A stretch of DNA of 8,717 nucleotides, from NCBI GenBank assembly GCA_031549525.1, contig JAVBPQ010000064.1, positions 1 through 8,717 of the forward strand, in the 5' to 3' direction. Under the pieces are notes generated by a model. That model was not told where the DNA came from and searched no databases. It worked only from the letters and a program-made list of their open reading frames with translations. The translations under genes were made by a program, and so were the position numbers. Origin of the DNA: WQUF01 sp031549525. GTDB lineage: Bacteria; Bacillota; Clostridia; Clostridiales; Clostridiaceae. This document shows, piece after piece, positions 1-5,336 of the stretch. Every line of letters starts with the position of its first letter. Positions within the stretch are counted from its first letter, which is position 1.

Positions 1-276
1 TGCTGATAAGAGGTCTACTATATCAGTTCTGAGAGTGACCTCAGAAGCGTATAATTCTTTTGTCTTAGTGGTCGCTGATAATCCAATTTTTTTACTGCCA
101 GCGTCTACTCCTAATGTGATCGGCTGTACATAGTCAGTCGATTTGTATGTCAATTGTATTGTGAATGGACAACGCTTTTTAACTATTGCTTTCTTTTCTT
201 TTAATAGATGTTTTACTTTGCCATGCCTATCAGTCGGCATGAGGGGTTTTCTATTTATGTCTAAGACGTATACCAT
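1..276 (-). CDS. iscB: IscB RNA-guided nuclease, N-terminal 92 codons (cut by window edge)
   Basis: This is the N-terminus of an IscB-type nuclease, the IS200/IS605-associated ancestor of Cas9, which uses an omega RNA to cut DNA. The frame is open for 92 codons from ATG 276 to the window edge. It begins MVYVLDINRKPLMPTDRHGK, the PLMP segment typical of IscB (KPLMP at residues 10-14). A basic stretch follows (residues 20-35), then RuvC-I motif GVDAGSKKIGLSA (56-68) with the expected catalytic Asp58. The last residues (VDLLSA) lie where the arginine-rich RRXRR bridge helix normally follows, so that helix, HNH, RuvC-II and RuvC-III are outside the window and intactness cannot be judged. A GGAG sits 10 bases before the ATG. 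The roughly 290 bases upstream look like the matching omega RNA, as in known IscB loci. Family assignment is confident; activity is unknown. Confidence 0.93.
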   Translation of the reverse strand, partial: MVYVLDINRKPLMPTDRHGKVKHLLKEKKAIVKKRCPFTIQLTYKSTDYVQPITLGVDAGSKKIGLSATTKTKELYASEVTLRTDIVDLLSA

Positions 277-299
277 AATCAGTTTTCTCCTTTTCTTTA

Positions 300-590
300 A
301 TATGATTTAACATATAATTCCATATTTCTATGGTTAGATGCCCTTCCCCAAAGTTAATACAGGTTTTTACAAACAACACTATTCCTTACCCTCAGAATTG
401 TTTAATCGTTCGCCTTAGAGCCGTAGACTAGAGCATACATCCACGGGTAACTATATATTCTGCTTTAACGTAGAACTCGAAGTCCTTAGGGTAGTCAATT
501 TGGCTTAATAGCATTTCTGCTTCAAGCCCCTAGCTTTTAGCTATGGGGTAGTTGACCTTTATTAAGCAGTTTTCCACGTTCTACAATTTT
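300..590 (-). ncRNA. Omega RNA (HEARO-type) of the IscB element
   Basis: This stretch has no gene and lies directly upstream of iscB, where IscB elements encode their guide RNA. Read on the minus strand it is rich in pairing. GCTTAATA (567-560) pairs with TATTAAGC (510-503), and GTCAA (556-552) pairs with TTGAC (498-494); the two helices interleave as a pseudoknot. Inside lie a CCCC/GGGG plus TAGCT/AGCTA hairpin (548-527) and an AGCA-GAAA-TGCT tetraloop (521-510). TACCCT (493-488) pairs with AGGGTA (392-387) and encloses two more hairpins, at 486-472 and 446-421 (CCGTGGA/TCTACGG, one G-U). A perfect CCATA-GAAA-TATGG hairpin (333-320) lies 43 bases before the iscB start. The 5' ~20 bases (590-571) would be the guide. 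Both ends are estimated; the fold was read by eye, without energy calculation. Confidence 0.85.
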
Positions 591-648
591 GCCAGTCTTA
601 TTTCCATTAATATCTAAAATATCCCAAAGTTCCATATAAACGTTCCAT
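570..648 (-). pseudogene. Nudix hydrolase, 5' fragment interrupted by the IscB element
   Basis: From ATG 635 the minus strand encodes MELWDILDINGNKTGKIVER followed by GK, which resembles the N-terminus of a common Firmicute Nudix hydrolase family (typically ELWD..D..GNKTG....RG, then a GEYHLV-type strand and the Nudix box). Only ~22 codons remain; the Nudix box is absent, and the frame runs into the omega RNA scaffold and stops at 539-537. The Shine-Dalgarno AAAGGAG (660-654) is 5 bases from another ATG at 648, which is out of frame and soon stops. A 13-bp tandem duplication lies between the two ATGs. The gene follows the GNAT gene by about 30 bases, so both probably formed one operon. The family call rests on recalled resemblance over a short stretch. 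The rest of the gene may resume beyond the far end of the element, off-window. Confidence 0.7.
571..590 (-). other. Presumed omega RNA guide, at the host-element junction
   Basis: In IscB elements the guide is whatever host DNA lies just 5' of the RNA scaffold. Here, on the minus strand, the ~20 bases before the first scaffold helix read AAAATTGTAGAACGTGGAAA. They are also codons 15-22 of the interrupted Nudix gene (…GKIVERGK). The Nudix-like frame then loses resemblance and stops at 539-537, inside the scaffold hairpin, so the element boundary lies near 567-572. Guide length and the exact boundary base are inferred. Confidence 0.6.
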
Positions 649-649
649 A
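624..649 (-). repeat. 13-bp tandem duplication at the Nudix start codon
   Basis: On the minus strand TTTATATGGAACG is followed at once by TTTATATGGAACT, two 13-base units differing only in the last base (approximate extent; the first unit starts a base or two outside the right end given). Each unit has an ATG. The first ATG is correctly spaced from AAAGGAG but is out of frame with the Nudix-like sequence. The second is in frame but 18 bases from the Shine-Dalgarno. Confidence 0.8.
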
Positions 650-690
650 TAAACTCCTTTTTATATAAATATGTGAAAAATCAATTATTA

Positions 691-1257
691 TTAAAATTTA
701 TAATAAGCTGCCTTAATAAATCCACCAAATACCTCATGGCTGTAGATAAATCCTTTATTTAAGTAAAAATTGTAAGCATTATCATTTCCATTTGATATAT
801 ACACAAAAGTTATATTGCAATCAGGAAAACTTCCAAGCCACTTCATTGAAATGTCGCATAATTTAGAGCCAAGACCCATTTTCTTATATTCATCACGCAA
901 ATAAAGATTGCTTAAGCATCCTATTTTTTGAGGAAGTTTAAGCCAATCAGGATAAAAACCTAAAATATTATCAGCTTTTGGAGCCCAATCAGGAAGGTAA
1001 TCTCTATCCATTTCTTCCGCCATATCTATGGTTGAAAACACATATCCAACAGGAAGATCATCATCTTTTACTACTGCCACATGTTTATGGAGTGCATTTT
1101 CATAGCTTCTCTTCATTCTTGTGTCAAAGTTCATATCATTAAAACATTCAGCTCCAATTATTGCTTTTGATTTTTGAAACGCCATAAGTTCATTGCACAA
1201 ATCCCTGCATAGTTCAATATTATCATCCTTTATAATTTCAATTTTTATATTTCTCAT
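691..1257 (-). CDS. GNAT-family N-acetyltransferase
   Basis: This 188-residue protein is a GNAT-fold acetyltransferase, which transfers acetyl from acetyl-CoA to an amine; the substrate cannot be told. Motif A is visible at residues 117-133 (NLYLRDEYKKMGLGSKL), where K125-x-x-G128-x-G130 matches the pyrophosphate-binding [RQ]-x-x-G-x-[GA] loop. Motif B follows as NDNAYNFYLNKGF (158-170), with the usual aromatic residues and terminal GF. The length is normal for a single-domain GNAT. ATG 1257 is supported by AGAGGTGA a few bases upstream. The interrupted Nudix gene follows by about 30 bases and was probably co-transcribed. The opp operon diverges from it across a 205-base intergenic region. 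There is no transmembrane segment, so it is presumably cytoplasmic. Small-molecule, antibiotic or protein acetylation all remain possible. Confidence 0.85.
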   Translation of the reverse strand: MRNIKIEIIKDDNIELCRDLCNELMAFQKSKAIIGAECFNDMNFDTRMKRSYENALHKHVAVVKDDDLPVGYVFSTIDMAEEMDRDYLPDWAPKADNILGFYPDWLKLPQKIGCLSNLYLRDEYKKMGLGSKLCDISMKWLGSFPDCNITFVYISNGNDNAYNFYLNKGFIYSHEVFGGFIKAAYYKF

Positions 1258-1279
1258 AGATCACCTCTTAAAGATTATG

Positions 1280-1308
1280 ATTATATTTTAATTGGATTGA
1301 AGATTCTA
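1280..1308 (-). promoter_or_regulatory. Candidate promoter for the GNAT/Nudix genes
   Basis: On the minus strand a perfect TATAAT (1285-1280) lies 17 bases after TAGAAT (1308-1303), a 3/6 match to the -35 consensus. Initiation near 1273 would give a leader of ~16 bases that includes the GNAT Shine-Dalgarno. If read through, this promoter could also transcribe the omega RNA and iscB. The -35 is weak and AT-rich DNA makes chance hits likely. Confidence 0.4.
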
Positions 1309-1325
1309 TACAAGATGATATTTTT

Positions 1326-1354
1326 ATATACTATTTTCCGAAAATGCTTATAAT
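1326..1354 (+). promoter_or_regulatory. Candidate upstream opp promoter overlapping the CodY-like box
   Basis: TATAAT at 1349-1354 is a perfect -10. The -35 region is poor: ATATAC at 1326-1331 with a 17-base spacer, or TATACT with 16. The CodY-like box fills the spacer, so bound CodY would block polymerase. Transcription would start near 1361, giving a leader of about 100 bases before oppB. Confidence 0.4.
1332..1346. promoter_or_regulatory. CodY-like box upstream of the opp operon
   Basis: TATTTTCCGAAAATG matches the CodY consensus AATTTTCWGAAAATT at 12 of 15 positions; the core ATTTTC-C-GAAAAT is a perfect odd-length palindrome. CodY represses amino-acid and peptide uptake genes, including opp and dpp operons, when branched-chain amino acids and GTP are plentiful. 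The box lies just upstream of a TATAAT at 1349-1354, in the -35/-10 spacer of a candidate opp promoter. Confidence 0.6.
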
Positions 1355-1398
1355 ATGCCTCTTAGAAAAATTCTTCATGTTTTAATTATAAATACTAA

Positions 1399-1427
1399 TT
1401 GAATAAATATAAGAAACGTGATAATAT
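1399..1427 (+). promoter_or_regulatory. Candidate proximal opp promoter
   Basis: TTGAAT (1399-1404), a 17-base spacer and TAATAT (1422-1427), the latter preceded by TGA (1419-1421) as an extended -10, make a second sigma-A-like promoter. Initiation near 1433 would leave ~30 bases before the oppB ATG, including its GAGGTG. The sequence alone does not decide between this and the upstream candidate; both may work. Confidence 0.4.
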
Positions 1428-1462
1428 TACTATTAATATTTTTTATACGAGGTGTTGTGTAT

Positions 1463-2395
1463 ATGGTGAAGTACATATTTAATCGCCTATTAATCAGTCT
1501 TTTTACAGTATTTATAATTATTACCTTAATATTCTTTTTAATTAGGTTATTACCTGGGGATCCATTTAATAGTGAGAAAAACATACCACCTCAGGTAAGG
1601 GCCAATATGCTTGCAAAATTTGGCCTTGATAAACCACTAATTCAGCAATATTTCATCTATTTTAAAAACATGATAACTAAAGGCGATATGGGACCTTCCA
1701 TGAAATATGTAGCAAGGCCAGTATCCAGTATAATAACATATTCTTTTCCTGCTTCTGCTAAAGTAGGGCTTTTGGTTGTCATAGCATCGCTGATAGGTGG
1801 TGTAAATTTAGGGATACTCTCTGCTTTAAATCAGGGAAAATTTCTTGATCGATTTACAATGCTCATGGCCACAATAGGAGTGACTGTGCCAAGCTTTGTA
1901 CTTGCAAATCTTTTAATTTTATTTTTTTCTTTATATCTAAAAATTTTACCCCCAACAGGATACGGGCAATTTAGACATCTCTTTATGCCTGTTGTCGCCC
2001 TTGCTGGGTATTCAATGGCATTTATAATAAGGCTTACAAGAAGCAAATATTTAGAAGTTATTCAACAAGATTACATAAGGACAGCTAGAGCAAAAGGCTT
2101 GAGCAAGTTTAAAGTGATTTTTAAACATGCCCTTAGAAATTCAATGATACCAGTAGTTACATATCTTGGACCGCTTGTTGCAGGTGTTTTAACTGGAAGT
2201 TTTGTGGTGGAAACGATATTTGCAATACCTGGTCTTGGGAGAGAATTTGTATTATCCATAAGCAATAGAGATTATACACTAATACTTGGAGTTTCAATCT
2301 TCTATAGCTGCCTTATTATAGCATGTAATTTCATTGTAGATATATTCTATGTACTTATAGATCCAAGGATAAAACTAGATACTCTAGAGTCTTAA
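1463..2395 (+). CDS. oppB: Peptide ABC transporter permease OppB/DppB
   Basis: First inner-membrane permease of a peptide importer (310 residues, normal for OppB). Residues 9-31 form the first membrane helix, followed by the family hallmark RLLPGDPF (28-35). Further hydrophobic segments lie near 99-122, 134-157, 173-193, 231-255 and 272-296, giving six in all. The EAA loop that docks on the ATPase is DYIRTARAKGLSKFKVIFKH (203-222). The C-terminus has the usual YVLIDPRIK. ATG 1463 is chosen because GAGGTG lies 8 bases upstream. A GTG at 1418 in the same frame would add 15 residues but has no ribosome site. It is the first gene of the operon and pairs with OppC to form the channel. Substrate choice (di- or oligopeptide) cannot be read from this protein. 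Confidence 0.95.
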   Translation: MVKYIFNRLLISLFTVFIIITLIFFLIRLLPGDPFNSEKNIPPQVRANMLAKFGLDKPLIQQYFIYFKNMITKGDMGPSMKYVARPVSSIITYSFPASAKVGLLVVIASLIGGVNLGILSALNQGKFLDRFTMLMATIGVTVPSFVLANLLILFFSLYLKILPPTGYGQFRHLFMPVVALAGYSMAFIIRLTRSKYLEVIQQDYIRTARAKGLSKFKVIFKHALRNSMIPVVTYLGPLVAGVLTGSFVVETIFAIPGLGREFVLSISNRDYTLILGVSIFYSCLIIACNFIVDIFYVLIDPRIKLDTLES

Positions 2396-2409
2396 GAGAG
2401 GAGATTTTT

Positions 2410-3321
2410 ATGGAAATATTTGAAGATTCCTTTGAACAAGTTGATGAAGAAGAGAAACAAATTGATGAAGCAGTGCGTCCAAACATCACATATTGGCAGG
2501 ATGCCTGGAGAAGATTTAAAGAAAATAAACTCGCACTCATAGGTCTTATTACAATAATTATAATAGTTTTATGTGCTATAATAATCCCAATATTAAAGCC
2601 AGATTATTACACAAATGATTACTCTGTGGCAGATATGTCGCCAAATGCAAGATTTTGGTTTGGTACTGATAATCTTGGACGAGATCTTTTTACAAGGATT
2701 TGGTTTGGTGCAAGGTATTCGCTTATAGTGGCATTTGTAGCAAGCTTTATCAATTTGATAATAGGGATAGTATATGGTGGGATTTCAGGATTTGCTGGAG
2801 GTAAAGTAGATCTTATAATGATGAGAATAGTGGATATCATCTATTCAATACCTATGACCATATATGTTATTTTATTTATAGTATTTTTAGGAGCTGGCCT
2901 AAGAAGTATAATACTTGCCCTTGCAGTATCTTATTGGCTTCCCATGGCTCGGATGGTAAGAGGAGAAGTTCTTCAGCTTAAGGAGCAGGAATTTATACTT
3001 GCAGCTCGTGTGATGGGCGCATCAAATAAAAGGATACTGTTTAAACATTTAATACCAAATTGTATGGGACAAGTAATTGTAACCCTCACTCTCTTAATAC
3101 CTTCTGCTATTTTTACTGAGTCATTTTTAAGCTTCATTGGTCTTGGAATACAAGTTCCTATGGCTTCTTGGGGGACTTTAGCATCAGATGCAGTTCAGTA
3201 TTTAAGGACAAAGCCCTATAAGCTTATTTTTCCTTCCCTTGCAATAAGTATCACCATCTTAGCTTTTAATATGGTAGGAGATGGTTTAAGAGATGCTTTA
3301 GATCCTAAGATGAGAAAGTAG
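2410..3321 (+). CDS. oppC: Peptide ABC transporter permease OppC/DppC
   Basis: Second permease subunit (303 residues). An acidic N-terminal tail (1-25) leads into WQDAWRRFKENKLALIGLI (29-47), the OppC N-terminal domain with the first membrane helix at 41-62. FGTDNLGRDLFTRIWFGARY (84-103) is the highly conserved OppC/DppC block at the start of the transport domain. The EAA loop is EFILAARVMGASNKRILFKH (194-213), the later block FLSFIGLGIQVPMASWG is at 239-255, and the C-terminus ends GDGLRDALDPKMRK. Membrane segments are also evident near 104-127, 150-175, 221-245 and 272-290. AGGAG lies 6 bases before the ATG and only 14 bases separate it from oppB, so the two are translated from one message. 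All landmarks of a working subunit are present. Confidence 0.95.
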   Translation: MEIFEDSFEQVDEEEKQIDEAVRPNITYWQDAWRRFKENKLALIGLITIIIIVLCAIIIPILKPDYYTNDYSVADMSPNARFWFGTDNLGRDLFTRIWFGARYSLIVAFVASFINLIIGIVYGGISGFAGGKVDLIMMRIVDIIYSIPMTIYVILFIVFLGAGLRSIILALAVSYWLPMARMVRGEVLQLKEQEFILAARVMGASNKRILFKHLIPNCMGQVIVTLTLLIPSAIFTESFLSFIGLGIQVPMASWGTLASDAVQYLRTKPYKLIFPSLAISITILAFNMVGDGLRDALDPKMRK

Positions 3322-3328
3322 GAATGAT

Positions 3329-4342
3329 ATGGATAAAATGCTTGATATTAAAAACTTAAAGACCTCGTTTTTTACCCATGTAGGGGAAATAAAAGCTATC
3401 GATGATGTTTCAATATATCTAAAAAAAGGAGAAACTTTAGGTATAGTAGGGGAATCAGGAAGCGGAAAAAGTGTGACAATGCTTTCTCTCATGGGACTTC
3501 TACCTGAAAACGGTAAAGTGGTTTCAGGAGAGATATTATTTGAAGGAAAAGATCTATCAAAGCTTACTGATAAAGAGATGGAAAAGATAAGAGGTAATAG
3601 AATTGGAATGGTTTTTCAAGATCCTATGACCTCATTAAACCCTGTATTCACTATAGGAAATCAATTAATTGAAACTTTGCTTGAACATAAAAAAATATCA
3701 AAGGAAGAAGCAAAAAAGAAGAGCATTGAGTATATGTCTTTAGTTTCAATACCTGATCCTGAAAAAAGGATGAAGCAATATCCTCATGAATTTTCAGGAG
3801 GAATGCGTCAGAGGATAATGATCGCCATGGCAATTTGCTGTAATCCTGACCTTCTTATTGCTGATGAACCTACTACTGCTCTTGATGTTACAATTCAAGC
3901 TGAGATACTAGATTTAATGAAGGATTTAAGAAATAAAATTAATACCTCTATAATATTGATCACTCATGATTTAGGAGTTGTTGCAGATATCTGCGAAAGA
4001 GTCAATGTGATGTATGCAGGTACAGTTGTAGAATCAGGGTTTGTGAGGGATATATTTTACAACCCAAAACATCCATACACTATAGGGCTTTTAAATAGCG
4101 TGCCAAATCCAAAAAAACTCATAAAGGAGCGATTGATTCCAATAAAAGGACATCCTCCTGATCTTTTAAAACCTCCACCAGGGTGCCCTTTTGCTCCAAG
4201 GTGCAAACATACGATGAAAATATGCTTAAAAAATAGACCTCCTCTTTACAATATTTCAGAAGATCATAAAGCTGCTTGTTTTTTAAACCATGAAGCTTTT
4301 ATTAAAAAAAGTGCAGAGGAGGAGATTAAATGCCACTTTTAG
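3329..4342 (+). CDS. oppD: Peptide ABC transporter ATPase OppD/DppD
   Basis: One of two ATPases that power peptide import (337 residues). Walker A is GESGSGKS (41-48), the Q-loop VFQDPMTSLNP (95-105), the signature FSGGMRQR (155-162), Walker B LLIADEP (175-181) with catalytic Glu180, and the switch histidine is His213 in ITHD. All are intact. The C-terminal oligopeptide-transporter extension (about 245-320) has NPKHPYT and four cysteines, C286-x5-C292-x6-C299-x17-C317, the arrangement reported to bind an iron-sulfur cluster in a thermophilic DppD. ATG 3329 has AGGA 5 bases upstream and lies 7 bases after oppC. The 3' end overlaps oppF by 13 bases, suggesting translational coupling and roughly equal amounts of the two ATPases. 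It is cytoplasmic, at the membrane. Confidence 0.95.
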   Translation: MDKMLDIKNLKTSFFTHVGEIKAIDDVSIYLKKGETLGIVGESGSGKSVTMLSLMGLLPENGKVVSGEILFEGKDLSKLTDKEMEKIRGNRIGMVFQDPMTSLNPVFTIGNQLIETLLEHKKISKEEAKKKSIEYMSLVSIPDPEKRMKQYPHEFSGGMRQRIMIAMAICCNPDLLIADEPTTALDVTIQAEILDLMKDLRNKINTSIILITHDLGVVADICERVNVMYAGTVVESGFVRDIFYNPKHPYTIGLLNSVPNPKKLIKERLIPIKGHPPDLLKPPPGCPFAPRCKHTMKICLKNRPPLYNISEDHKAACFLNHEAFIKKSAEEEIKCHF

Positions 4343-5298
4343 AGGTGAAAAATCTTAAAAAGTATTTTGTAGCTAAAAAAGGACTTTTAAATAAAAATAT
4401 TCAGCATGTAAAAGCAGTAGATGATGTGAGCTTTTCTATTGAAAAAGGTGAAACTTTGGGTCTTGTTGGAGAGTCAGGCTGTGGTAAAACTACCATTGGA
4501 AGGACCATTGTAAGGCTTTATAAACCTACAGATGGAAGCATATTGTATAAGGGATCTGATATTTCAAGTTTATCTCATAATGAGCTTATGCCTTTTAGAA
4601 AGAGTATGCAGATGATATTTCAAGACCCTTATTCTTCTTTAAATTCTAGGATGACTGTAGGAGATATAGTAGGAGAAGCCATAGATATTCATAACCTTGC
4701 ACAAGGAAAAGAAAGGACTGATAGGATACTTGATATACTAACCAAAGTTGGTCTAAGCAAGTGGCATATGAGTAGATATCCTCATGAATTCTCAGGAGGT
4801 CAAAGGCAGAGGATAGGGATAGCTAGAGCCCTTGTCATTGAACCAGAGTTTATAGTGTGCGATGAGCCTATTTCAGCTCTTGATGTTTCAATTCAGGCTC
4901 AGGTAATAAACATGCTGGAAGATCTTCAAAAAAATATGAATTTAACTTATTTATTTATTGCCCACGATCTATCCATGGTTAAGCATATATCGAAAAAGAT
5001 AGGAGTTATGTATTTAGGGAGTATGGTTGAAACAGCTAAAAGCGATGAACTATATTCAAACCCTCTTCATCCATATACAATATCCCTTTTATCCTCTATT
5101 CCAATACCTGACCCTGATGAAGCTAAAAAAAATAAGAGGATAAGGCTTAAGGGAGAGATACCATCACCTATAAATACACCACCAGGATGTAAATTTAAAA
5201 CTAGGTGTGCTTATGTAAAGGATATATGTCAGATAGAGCATCCCCCATTAAAAGAAATGTCAAAGGATCATTTTGTCGCATGTCATAACGTTTTCTAA
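4330..5298 (+). CDS. oppF: Peptide ABC transporter ATPase OppF/DppF
   Basis: Second ATPase of the importer (322 residues), forming a heterodimer with OppD. Walker A is GESGCGKT (47-54), the Q-loop IFQDPYSSLNSRMTVGD (96-112) is typical of OppF, the signature is FSGGQRQR (154-161), Walker B FIVCDEP (174-180) with catalytic Glu179, and the switch histidine His212 sits in AHD. The C-terminal extension has NPLHPYT and four cysteines spaced as in OppD: C287-x5-C293-x6-C300-x17-C318. The start at 4330 lies inside the end of oppD and is preceded by GAGGAGGAG, a strong ribosome site within the oppD coding sequence. The YFVAKKGLLNKNIQHVKAVD segment (12-31), with its loop before the first strand, also favours OppF over OppD. 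Confidence 0.95.
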   Translation: MPLLEVKNLKKYFVAKKGLLNKNIQHVKAVDDVSFSIEKGETLGLVGESGCGKTTIGRTIVRLYKPTDGSILYKGSDISSLSHNELMPFRKSMQMIFQDPYSSLNSRMTVGDIVGEAIDIHNLAQGKERTDRILDILTKVGLSKWHMSRYPHEFSGGQRQRIGIARALVIEPEFIVCDEPISALDVSIQAQVINMLEDLQKNMNLTYLFIAHDLSMVKHISKKIGVMYLGSMVETAKSDELYSNPLHPYTISLLSSIPIPDPDEAKKNKRIRLKGEIPSPINTPPGCKFKTRCAYVKDICQIEHPPLKEMSKDHFVACHNVF

Positions 5299-5312
5299 GT
5301 GCTTTGCACTTA
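5296..5312 (+). other. Small hairpin between oppF and oppA
   Basis: TAAGTGC-TTT-GCACTTA is a perfect 7-bp stem with a 3-base loop; its first three bases are the oppF stop codon. No T-run follows, so it is not a standard terminator. It lies 10 bases before the oppA Shine-Dalgarno AAGGAGG (5323-5329). It could shield one mRNA end or mark a processing site that lets oppA exceed the upstream genes; that role is inferred. Confidence 0.55.
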
Positions 5313-5336
5313 TATAAAAAATAAGGAGGATAAATT

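Noticed and set aside
277..660. CRISPR array or tracrRNA beside a Cas9-like gene
   Set aside because: There are no regularly spaced direct repeats; the PLMP-type N-terminus and upstream structured RNA fit IscB and its omega RNA.
1418..1462. Longer oppB start (GTG 1418) adding 15 residues
   Set aside because: It has no ribosome site and overlaps a candidate -10, whereas ATG 1463 has GAGGTG at 8 bases and gives a normal OppB N-terminus.
1375..1584. Minus-strand frame of 69 codons over the opp promoter and oppB start
   Set aside because: It is a low-complexity Ile/Asn-rich translation of AT-rich DNA and overlaps oppB.
5296..5312. oppF-oppA hairpin as a terminator
   Set aside because: No T-run follows the stem and oppA has no obvious promoter of its own, so full termination would be unlikely.
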